Assembly (NCBI GenBank): GCA_038106445.1
Contig: JAYODU010000003.1
Span: 186,001-250,000 of the forward strand
From: Pseudemcibacter sp038106445
Lineage (GTDB): Bacteria; Pseudomonadota; Alphaproteobacteria; Sphingomonadales; Emcibacteraceae
DNA: 64,000 nucleotides
Direction: 5' to 3'
In this document: piece by piece, positions 35,097 to 42,995 of the stretch
Position numbering within the stretch: position 1 is the stretch's first letter
Layout: each line of letters begins with the position of its first letter
Notes under the pieces: generated by a model
What the model was told of the DNA's origin: nothing
The model's database searches: none
The model's input: the letters and a program-made list of their open reading frames with translations, nothing else
Program-made: the position numbers and the translations under genes

Positions 35097-36926
35097 CTAA
35101 ACCGCGGCTGCTTTGGCAGCTTTCTTGCGTTCGTGCGGTACTAGGAAACGTTTTCTTAAACGAATGCTTTTCGGCGTAACTTCAACCAGTTCATCATCCT
35201 GTATATAGGCGATAGCCTGTTCAAGTGATAATTTGCGCGGTGGTGTTAGTTTTACAGCATCATCTTTACCCGCAGCGCGAATATTGGTTAATTGCTTCCC
35301 TTTTAAAACATTCACGTCAAGATCATTGCCACGCGAATGTTCACCAATGATCATACCTTCATATACTTCTTCCTGCGGATTAATCATGATCACACCGCGA
35401 TCTTCCAACCCCCAGAGAGCATAAGCAACCGCTTTACCCATACCCATACTGATCAGAACGCCAACCCGCCTACCCTGTATCGGTCCTTTATAGGGGCCAT
35501 AACTGTGATAGGTACGGTTCATAACACCTGTGCCGCGGGTGTCAGTAAGGAATTCACCGTGGTATCCGATAAGTCCTCGGGATGGTGCAATAAATGTAAT
35601 ACGGGATTTTCCAGCACCGCTTGCGCGCATATCGGTCATTTCGGCTTTACGTTCTGCCATTTTTTCAACGACAGCACCTGAATATTCCTCGTCAACATCA
35701 ATGATGACTTCTTCGTAAGGTTCGGTCCTGTTGTTATTTTCGTCATTTTGATAAAGAACACGCGGTCGTGATATGGAAAGTTCGAATCCCTCACGGCGCA
35801 TGGTTTCAATTAGAACACCCAACTGCAACTCACCGCGTCCGGCAACATCAAAGCTGTCTTTGTTTTCGCTTTCTGTAATACGGATGGCAACATTTCCTTC
35901 TGCTTCGCGTTCAAGACGGTCCCTGATCATACGGGACGTTACCTTGTCACCTTCGCGACCGGCGAGCGGGCTGTCATTCACAGAAAATCTCATGGATAGG
36001 GTAGGCGGATCAATGGGTTGAGCCTTAAGTGGGGCAACCACTGCGGGTGAACATATTGTATCAGCCACCGTGCCAATTGATAATCCTGCAATTGCGATAA
36101 TGTCTCCGGCGATTGCTTCATTAACCGGTACGCGTTCCAGCCCTTCGAATGACATGAGCTTTGTTGCTCGGGCAGTTTCGACAACTTCACCATCTTGGTT
36201 AAGAACTCTGATCGGGTCATTCACTTTGATTTTACCGCTTTGTACACGTCCCGTCAGTACACGGCCCATGAAATTGTCACGGTTTAGCAATGTTGCAAGC
36301 ATGGTGAAGGGTTCATCAATAATTTCCTTCGTCCGCATGGCAGGTTTTTCAAAATGGTCAATCAGAGTTTGAAATAAAGGATCCAGATTTTCCCGGGGTC
36401 CATCCAAATCGTGTGATGCCCAGCCATCGCGACCTGATGCAAAAAGCATTGGAAAATCAAGTTGTTCGTCATTGGCATCCAGACTTACAAACAGGTCAAA
36501 CACTTCGTCATGGACTTCGTTCGGTCTGCGATCTGCCTTGTCAATCTTGTTGATAACAACAATTGGTTTTAAGCCTAGCGCTAGCGCTTTACCGGTCACA
36601 AATTTAGTTTGTGGCATCGGGCCTTCAGCGCTATCCACTAAGAGTATCACACCATCAACCATATTGAGAATGCGTTCTACTTCGCCGCCAAAATCGGCGT
36701 GTCCCGGTGTATCAACAATATTTATATGATGTTCGCCCCAGTCAACAGCAGTACATTTGGCAAAGATGGTGATACCCCGTTCTTTCTCAAGGTCGTTGCT
36801 ATCCATTGCGCATTCTTCGACAGCTTCATTTTCGCGGTACATACCGCTTTGTTTGAACATGGCATCTACGAGGGTCGTTTTTCCATGGTCAACATGCGCT
36901 ATAATTGCAATATTGCGTAAGGTCAT
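35097..36926 (-). CDS. typA: Ribosome-associated translational GTPase TypA/BipA
   Basis: A 609-residue GTPase. G1 is 'AHVDHGKTTLVD', G2 'RGITIFAK', G3 'DTPGHADFGGEVERI' and G4 'NKIDKADRR', followed by domains II, III and V and the TypA-specific C-terminal domain ending in a basic tail. It binds the ribosome under stress or cold and helps 50S assembly. The full-length start is at ATG 36926. Confidence 0.96.
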   Translation of the reverse strand: MTLRNIAIIAHVDHGKTTLVDAMFKQSGMYRENEAVEECAMDSNDLEKERGITIFAKCTAVDWGEHHINIVDTPGHADFGGEVERILNMVDGVILLVDSAEGPMPQTKFVTGKALALGLKPIVVINKIDKADRRPNEVHDEVFDLFVSLDANDEQLDFPMLFASGRDGWASHDLDGPRENLDPLFQTLIDHFEKPAMRTKEIIDEPFTMLATLLNRDNFMGRVLTGRVQSGKIKVNDPIRVLNQDGEVVETARATKLMSFEGLERVPVNEAIAGDIIAIAGLSIGTVADTICSPAVVAPLKAQPIDPPTLSMRFSVNDSPLAGREGDKVTSRMIRDRLEREAEGNVAIRITESENKDSFDVAGRGELQLGVLIETMRREGFELSISRPRVLYQNDENNNRTEPYEEVIIDVDEEYSGAVVEKMAERKAEMTDMRASGAGKSRITFIAPSRGLIGYHGEFLTDTRGTGVMNRTYHSYGPYKGPIQGRRVGVLISMGMGKAVAYALWGLEDRGVIMINPQEEVYEGMIIGEHSRGNDLDVNVLKGKQLTNIRAAGKDDAVKLTPPRKLSLEQAIAYIQDDELVEVTPKSIRLRKRFLVPHERKKAAKAAAV

Positions 36927-37017
36927 AATCTATTCGTTTCATACTGAGCATTTTTAAGGCTGGCGCAGTATAGCTATTCTTTTTGACTTGTCTATTTAAA
37001 GATGATGAAAGATGAAA

Positions 37018-39012
37018 TTAGTTTTCGGGGGCCTTTTCCCAGCTGAATTCCCGATTGTGCACATATTTTTCAAACCAGCTCATTTCAACATTCATTTTTG
37101 ACAGTTTATGTCTTAATTCCCGCCAACCATGATTTTCCCGTGGTACAATATAAAGTTCTGTATCTACTCCATTTGATTTAAGCGCGCGGTAAAGTTCTAT
37201 GGACTGTTCCTTTGGCACACGGACGTCAGCGCCACCAACAATGATCATTGTTGGTGTGGTTACATTAGAAATGTCTTTTATTGGTGAATGATTCCAGTAT
37301 TTATCGATTGGCGCATCCTTTTGCCAGGGTGTGCCCCCAAACCATGGTGTCCTATATACCCGAACATCGGACTGGCTGTACATTGATATCCAATTTATGG
37401 TTCCTGCTGCTGATGACGCTGCTACAAATCGATCAGTGAAAGTAATGAGTTTATTGGTCATGTGGCCGCCTGCGCTATAGCCCATTTTTACCATCCGATC
37501 TTCATCAACTAGCCCTTCGGCAATCAGATGATCAACACCGGCCATTACATCAAGGTGAGATTGATTGAAATAACTACCGACCATATCCCTTACAAAGTCA
37601 TCACCGTAACCCAGACTGCCACGGTAATTGGGTCTTAAAACCATATAGCCGTTTGCGGCCAGAACAGTTGCATAACTGCTAGTATCGAATATGCCCCACT
37701 GATCAGATGACCTTGGCCCACCGTGTGTTTGGACGACCAGCGGATAGAGGTTTCCTGCTTTATAGTCATTGGGGTAAATGAGCATACCTTCCACATCAAC
37801 GCCATCTTCTCCTTTCCACCGGACAACGTCCTGCTTCGGAAGGTCGAATTTTTCGGCATAATGGTCAAAAATTCCGGTTATTTTAACGGCGTCTTCCTGA
37901 TCTGTTTTTAAAACCCAGAAGTCACCGTTATTATGGGCTGTTCGGATGGACAATAAGTGCTGATCGGTTTTGTCGTTATATTGCCAATAGATTACAGTAT
38001 GATTACCATCTGTAAGTGGGTGAGTTTCTCTTGAATTACCATCCAGTTTAAAAAGTTCGTTATGAACTCCCATGTTTGCCTGAAAATAGATGTCTTTTCC
38101 GTCCGCAGACCATTCTGCCTGCTCAATATCATGGTCAAAATCATTAAGAAGCATTGATACAGCACCGCTTTTCGCATCTACCAGAAACAGATTATCTTCA
38201 AAATAAGGGACATCATTGGCGTCCGTCCACGCCATATATAGTATAGTGCTGTTGTCCGGTGAAAGCCTCGCATTTATTTCGGGGTTTTTGTTACGGGTAA
38301 TTTGTTTTGCGTTATTACCATCTGCTGCCATAAGCCAGATTTCGCTTTCCAGTGCGGCATCAAGCAGTGGGCTTGGCTGGCGATTATGCAGAATTAGTGT
38401 GCCGTCTTTCGAAAGGCTATAATTTATGATACTAAAATCACCCTGGGTTATGCGTGTTTCCTTACCTGTACCTACTTCAACTTTCCACAAATGTTTTTGT
38501 TGGAAATCCTGTTCAAATTTATAAATATCGTCACTGACTTTTTCACGGGCAATCTGCTCGGAAGGCTTGCTGTCATCCGCAAGGAAAAAAATCTCTGTCC
38601 CGTTATTTGTCCATTCTGCAGCGGAAATATCGGTGCCATGAGCTGTCACACGAAGTGCTTCCCCACCATTCACATTCATAACATAAACCTGGGTGAATTC
38701 GTCTTCGGCTCTCTTGCTAAGAAACAATAATTTTTTGCCATCGGGTGACCAGCGGGGGCCGGTGGTATTCGCGGGACCGGCCGTCATCTGCCAGCTTTCC
38801 TTACCATCAATTGTGGCACTCCAAATGGTGCTGATATTCCTGTTGTGTGTCCAGCTTGCATCATTTCTTACAAAAAGAATTGATTTTCCATCGGGGGAAA
38901 CCTGACCATCCCTGACTGACGGGACATTCAGCATATCAACCATAGACATGGTCTGGGCATAGGCCGGTAGAGAAAATAATAATACTGAAATAGTCCAAAT
39001 GATGTTTCTCAT
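37018..39012 (-). CDS. Exported S9 family serine peptidase (prolyl oligopeptidase / acylaminoacyl-peptidase type)
   Basis: A 664-residue protein with a signal peptide ('IIWTISVLLFSLPAYAQ'), a beta-propeller of WD40-like TolB repeats (about residues 25-390, for example 'SPDGKSILFVRNDASW') and a C-terminal alpha/beta-hydrolase domain. The catalytic Ser is in 'VKMGYSAGGHM', Asp in 'GGADVRVPKEQ' and His in 'ENHGWRE'. It is expected in the periplasm, cleaving small peptides. It is monocistronic. Confidence 0.9.
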   Translation of the reverse strand: MRNIIWTISVLLFSLPAYAQTMSMVDMLNVPSVRDGQVSPDGKSILFVRNDASWTHNRNISTIWSATIDGKESWQMTAGPANTTGPRWSPDGKKLLFLSKRAEDEFTQVYVMNVNGGEALRVTAHGTDISAAEWTNNGTEIFFLADDSKPSEQIAREKVSDDIYKFEQDFQQKHLWKVEVGTGKETRITQGDFSIINYSLSKDGTLILHNRQPSPLLDAALESEIWLMAADGNNAKQITRNKNPEINARLSPDNSTILYMAWTDANDVPYFEDNLFLVDAKSGAVSMLLNDFDHDIEQAEWSADGKDIYFQANMGVHNELFKLDGNSRETHPLTDGNHTVIYWQYNDKTDQHLLSIRTAHNNGDFWVLKTDQEDAVKITGIFDHYAEKFDLPKQDVVRWKGEDGVDVEGMLIYPNDYKAGNLYPLVVQTHGGPRSSDQWGIFDTSSYATVLAANGYMVLRPNYRGSLGYGDDFVRDMVGSYFNQSHLDVMAGVDHLIAEGLVDEDRMVKMGYSAGGHMTNKLITFTDRFVAASSAAGTINWISMYSQSDVRVYRTPWFGGTPWQKDAPIDKYWNHSPIKDISNVTTPTMIIVGGADVRVPKEQSIELYRALKSNGVDTELYIVPRENHGWRELRHKLSKMNVEMSWFEKYVHNREFSWEKAPEN

Positions 39013-39082
39013 AAGATTGTCCCTTAATTTATTTTTTTAAAAAATATCAGGTCACATTCTTAAATGCAAATTTGATTGCGTT

Positions 39083-39892
39083 CTATGAGAACAGCCAGGC
39101 GAACCCTATCGGGATTGCCGGTAACATAAGCTTTATTAATGGTGTTTTGTATTCTTGCGGTAGCAAGTTAAGGATATTTTCACTGAAGAATATGGCTGTG
39201 AGCAGAAAAAGTGACAGATAAAGGTCAGGATCAACATTATACATTTGCATGGCAACGCTCAGGACGATCAAATATCCCGGATATAATGCCGATGCACCAA
39301 AGGGAAATTTGGGCTTCGGAAAATTGAGTATCAAATATGTACCTAGTGCAGAAATCAGTATCATCATCAGGTGTTCACTTAATGGAATGTCCGATCCTTT
39401 TGAAACGACAAAAAGTCCTACAGCAGTCCAGAAAATGGTAACTGGCGCCTGCAAGTCATTATATTGGATATCCTCAAGCTTGAGAAACAGAATAATTGAT
39501 ATGATGGTGATGTAAGCAAGCGCGAACAGGTCTTCCCTTGGCACCGGAAATGTGCCGTTATTTGCATATATCCAGAATACAACAAGAACCATAAGGGCAA
39601 TATGTATATGAGGTGATAGGAAACTGATTTTTGGATAACGATCCTGAATAAAGCCGAAGCATAAAGATATTATACAAATAAGAAACAACTGGTCCGTAAT
39701 AGTGCGGATGGGGATTGAAGGGATGCCGTAGAACAAAAATAACGTAAGAATAAATGCAATTGTGAGCGATGAGTTGGCAAGGCTATGGCCTAATCCTTCT
39801 CCGGCAATAAAACGAAAAAGTGCGTGTCCAATAACCGTAATAATAAAGGGGAAAACCATCAGCATAATGATAGGATCATCAAAATTTAACAC
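39083..39892 (-). CDS. Uncharacterised polytopic membrane protein
   Basis: 269 residues with about eight hydrophobic segments ('IIMLMVFPFIITVIGHALF', 'LTIAFILTLFLFYGIPSI', 'IFWTAVGLFVVSKG' and others) and few charged loops. No family is recognised. It lies 70 bp upstream of the S9 peptidase gene in the same direction and could be cotranscribed with it. Confidence 0.6.
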   Translation of the reverse strand: MLNFDDPIIMLMVFPFIITVIGHALFRFIAGEGLGHSLANSSLTIAFILTLFLFYGIPSIPIRTITDQLFLICIISLCFGFIQDRYPKISFLSPHIHIALMVLVVFWIYANNGTFPVPREDLFALAYITIISIILFLKLEDIQYNDLQAPVTIFWTAVGLFVVSKGSDIPLSEHLMMILISALGTYLILNFPKPKFPFGASALYPGYLIVLSVAMQMYNVDPDLYLSLFLLTAIFFSENILNLLPQEYKTPLIKLMLPAIPIGFAWLFS

Positions 39893-40227
39893 GCAGTATA
39901 TTTCCTCTCGGATTAATCAATTGAGCATAAAATTATATGAAATAGACTCAGCGAACAACTGGCAAATAAATCTATTTTGGCTTTTAAGGTAATCCGTTTA
40001 ATAAAAAATTTTCAGAAATATGAAATTTTTCTGCATTTTAGAAATGTGGTTTTTAGGTATTTAACCCAAAATTTTGAAGTTAAACCACTGTAAAATAACA
40101 CTTATTTTTAATTTATTGAATTGTTGCATAAAAGACACACTGTGACATTTATGTTTTAGCTAAGTTATTGTAAAATAAAGACAATTTTACACTTGCATTT
40201 ATATTTTAAACCCTTAAATATAGTTTG

Positions 40228-40322
40228 TAGCAGGGTTCTTGGTGTAGGAGCTTTGCTGCCGCTCAAAAGAGCATTTCCTCCCTAGACTTGGGCCATCTGG
40301 AAGATCCAGATGGCTCTTTTAT
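40228..40322 (+). ncRNA. Candidate small RNA with anti-Shine-Dalgarno motif
   Basis: A transcript-like unit in a gene-free stretch: a possible promoter (TTGCAT at 40193, TAAATA at 40215, 16 bp apart), a hairpin GAGC/GCTC (40248-40264), an unpaired TTTCCTCCCT (40274-40283) able to pair with ribosome sites, and a strong terminator CCATCTGG-AAGAT-CCAGATGG followed by a T-rich tail (40293-40322). Only the plus strand has the T-run. Its end overlaps the stop codon of the amidohydrolase gene on the other strand. The rest of 39893-40227 is AT-rich with nothing recognised. Confidence 0.5.
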
Positions 40323-41182
40323 TTTGGCTCTATGCCAAGAATTTTCTCTATTTCATTACCAAGGTGGTAGCAAAGTAAACTCATAATAATTTTTACGGGT
40401 TCGAAGAATTGATTTATGCATCGTTCTTTTTCATCCATATAAAGTGATTTTTTAATCTCTATCTGTATGGCGTGTTTTCCTAAATCTGGGTTTCCATAAT
40501 GCTGGGTATTATAGCCTCCGGCAAATGGTGAATTCGTACTGACACTAAGGTCGTAACGTCGAAAGTGATTTATTAAAAATTCTGTTATTTTTGAATTACA
40601 GCTTCTGCCGTGAAAATCACCCAAAACAATATCAGGTTGAAGTGGCAGGTTGGAATTTTGACCAAGAAATTCGTAGGAAGGCATTGAGTGACAATCAACA
40701 AGTAACGAGTATCCAAAATTTTCAATATCTTCATTTTGGATGGCATTTAATTGTTGATGCACAGGAAAATAATATTTTTCCAAACGGTCCAATGCCTGTT
40801 GAAAGGGAATCTTGTCTTTGTAAATGGGTAATTGGGTAAAAGCATATTTGGCAATTGATCCATAACCTAGTTTCACTTTCATACTATTTGCATTTAAGTT
40901 TTTTGTTATTTCACCACTAAACATGGACGGGTCAAGTTCAAATGCTTCACGGTTTGTGTCTATAAAACTGCGTGAGTAATTATTTGACATTATGACGGAT
41001 CCGTTTTCAGATGCTTCTGAGAAAAGCTCATCAACAAAACTGTCGCTGGATAAAAGAAGAGTATTTATATCTAAATCAGTATTTTTAAAAAATCCGTCGG
41101 GAAAATTTTCGCCACTATGTGGGCAATTATAAATAATGTTATTTGTTTTTTTTGCGGGTCTTTTTAGAGTGTATAAATTCAT
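40319..41182 (-). CDS. N-formylglutamate amidohydrolase family protein
   Basis: About 287 residues of the N-formylglutamate amidohydrolase (HutG-type) family. Likely zinc-site motifs are 'YNCPHSGENFPDGF' near the N-terminus, 'LLVDCHSMPSYEF' and 'VLGDFHGRSCNSK'. ATG 41182 is preferred because the region upstream in frame is hydrophobic and A/T-rich and unlike the family. It lies next to cpdR (divergent), an arrangement I recall from other alphaproteobacteria. There are no hut genes near it, so a role outside histidine degradation is possible. Confidence 0.82.
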   Translation of the reverse strand: MNLYTLKRPAKKTNNIIYNCPHSGENFPDGFFKNTDLDINTLLLSSDSFVDELFSEASENGSVIMSNNYSRSFIDTNREAFELDPSMFSGEITKNLNANSMKVKLGYGSIAKYAFTQLPIYKDKIPFQQALDRLEKYYFPVHQQLNAIQNEDIENFGYSLLVDCHSMPSYEFLGQNSNLPLQPDIVLGDFHGRSCNSKITEFLINHFRRYDLSVSTNSPFAGGYNTQHYGNPDLGKHAIQIEIKKSLYMDEKERCINQFFEPVKIIMSLLCYHLGNEIEKILGIEPK

Positions 41183-41346
41183 TAAGATCTTTATGTTGTC
41201 TAGAAAAAAAGCTGAAAAAGGTAAGCTATAGTAACCAATCATGAAAAAATAGCGAAAAAAAAGCAATTATTACAAAACTTTTACTAATAATTAAACTGAT
41301 TGGCTTTATATCTATGTAATAATTTAAATATCAGGGTGATGGAAAA

Positions 41347-41706
41347 TTGCGAAGAATATTACTGGCTGAAGATGATGAAACAATGAGAAACTTTCTGGCA
41401 CGGTCATTGAAAAAGGCCGGGTTTGAGGTTGTAACTGTTTCACATGGGATTGAGGCGTTGCCACATTTGGCATCCGGACGATTTAATTTACTGCTAACTG
41501 ACATCGTTATGCACGGCATGGACGGTATTGAACTGGCCAGGCGCGCAACAAAAATGCACAGTGATCTTCCTGTGATATTTATTACAGGGTTTGCAGCTGT
41601 AGCGATGGACCGAAGTAATGAGCGGCCTAAAAATTCAAAATTATTGCAAAAACCGTTTCATCTTAAAGATCTTTTGGACGAAGTAGAACGAATTCTTGCG
41701 GCCTAG
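41347..41706 (+). CDS. cpdR: CpdR-type single-domain response regulator
   Basis: A 119-residue receiver domain without an output domain. The acidic pair is in 'LLAEDDETMRN', the phosphorylated Asp at about residue 52 in 'LLLTDIVMHGMDG', Thr in 'IFITGFAA' and Lys in 'KLLQKPFHLKDL'. CpdR, when unphosphorylated, directs ClpXP to the pole for degradation of CtrA and other cell-cycle proteins. It starts at TTG 41347. Neighbouring CtrA-like boxes in the window fit an organism with this circuit. Confidence 0.85.
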   Translation: MRRILLAEDDETMRNFLARSLKKAGFEVVTVSHGIEALPHLASGRFNLLLTDIVMHGMDGIELARRATKMHSDLPVIFITGFAAVAMDRSNERPKNSKLLQKPFHLKDLLDEVERILAA

Positions 41707-41825
41707 TTTCAGATAGTAACCATTTTAGAAAATACATTGTCCATTCACAATAATTTGATTGTGGCGGGTTACAGATTTCATTTATTCTGTTCTCATTTAA
41801 ATATTAATTTTTTTGAGGCTATTAA

Positions 41826-42968
41826 ATGGATATGAATATCACATCATCAGTTCAGGAGCGATATACGGAAGGCGCCAATGAACGTCAGGCAGAACTCTGC
41901 TGTCCTGTGAACTATAATGCAAAATATTTAAAAGTTATCCCGCAGGAAGTTATAGACCGGGACTATGGGTGTGGTGATCCATCACAATATGTAAAGGAAG
42001 GCGACGTTGTGCTTGATCTTGGATCTGGTGGTGGAAAGATTTGTTTTATTGCGTCGCAGGTGGCTGGTAAAAGTGGTCATGTTATCGGTGTGGACATGAC
42101 GGATGATATGCTTGATCTTGCAAGAAGAAATGCGCCTGTTGTTGCGGAAAAAATCGGATATTCGAATATTGAATTTAAAAAAGGGAACATTCAGGATTTA
42201 AAAACTGATTTGGGCCTTGTCGACAAATATCTTTCTGATAATCCGGTAAAAGATGCAAAAAGCTTAGAGTCACTTAATACTTATATTCAGAAGATAGGTA
42301 GTGAGCGACCAATGATTGCAGATAACAGTATTGATATTATTGTTAGCAACTGTGTGCTTAATCTAGTATCCGATCAGGAAAAGAAGCAGTTATTCCAAGA
42401 AATGTATCGTGTGCTTAAGGTTGGCGGACGAATTGCAATTTCTGACATTGTATCGGACGAAGTTTCACCGGCGCATCTAAAGAAGGATGACAAACTGTGG
42501 AGCGGCTGTATTTCCGGTGCGTTTCAGGAAAACGAATTCGGCCTGCTTCTGGAAGATGTCGGATTTTACGGTGTAAGCATTGATAAACTGGATAGTGATC
42601 CCTGGCAAATTGTCGAAGGTATAGAATATCGTTCAATGACTATTCTGGCATGGAAAAGCGATAATAGTCAGGCTTATGATAAAAATCAGGCAATAATGTA
42701 TAAGGGGCCGTGGAAGGAAGTTGTTGACGAACAGGGTAGAAGATTTCCACGCGGCAAAAGAATTGCTGTAAGCAGCCAGATTTTTGACATTATGCAAAAA
42801 GAACCATACAAAGACCATATTATAGCTATTGAACCTCATATCGCTGTGAAAGAAAATATTCCTTTTAAAGACGCGTGCTGTGGGTTAAATGAAAGAAGTC
42901 CCGCGCAAACGAAACGCGGATCAGAAAAGATAACGACTGATCCCGGTCAGGGAAGCAGTTGTTGCTAA
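41826..42968 (+). CDS. ArsM-like SAM-dependent methyltransferase with cysteine-rich C-terminus
   Basis: A 380-residue class I methyltransferase. The SAM motif is 'VVLDLGSGGGKICFIASQ' (residues 61-78). Cysteines lie at 25/26, 49 ('YGCGDP'), 176 ('IIVSNCVLNLV') and 228 ('LWSGCISGAF'), which match the order and surroundings of the As(III)-binding cysteines of arsenite methyltransferases. An extra C-terminal part of about 100 residues ends in 'KDACCGLNERSP' and a final 'GSSCC'. No arsR, arsB or arsC gene is near. Arsenite or a related metalloid or thiol is the likely substrate; another small acceptor is possible. Confidence 0.68.
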   Translation: MDMNITSSVQERYTEGANERQAELCCPVNYNAKYLKVIPQEVIDRDYGCGDPSQYVKEGDVVLDLGSGGGKICFIASQVAGKSGHVIGVDMTDDMLDLARRNAPVVAEKIGYSNIEFKKGNIQDLKTDLGLVDKYLSDNPVKDAKSLESLNTYIQKIGSERPMIADNSIDIIVSNCVLNLVSDQEKKQLFQEMYRVLKVGGRIAISDIVSDEVSPAHLKKDDKLWSGCISGAFQENEFGLLLEDVGFYGVSIDKLDSDPWQIVEGIEYRSMTILAWKSDNSQAYDKNQAIMYKGPWKEVVDEQGRRFPRGKRIAVSSQIFDIMQKEPYKDHIIAIEPHIAVKENIPFKDACCGLNERSPAQTKRGSEKITTDPGQGSSCC

Positions 42969-42995
42969 TTAAATAAGTTAAAGAAAGAAACAAAT

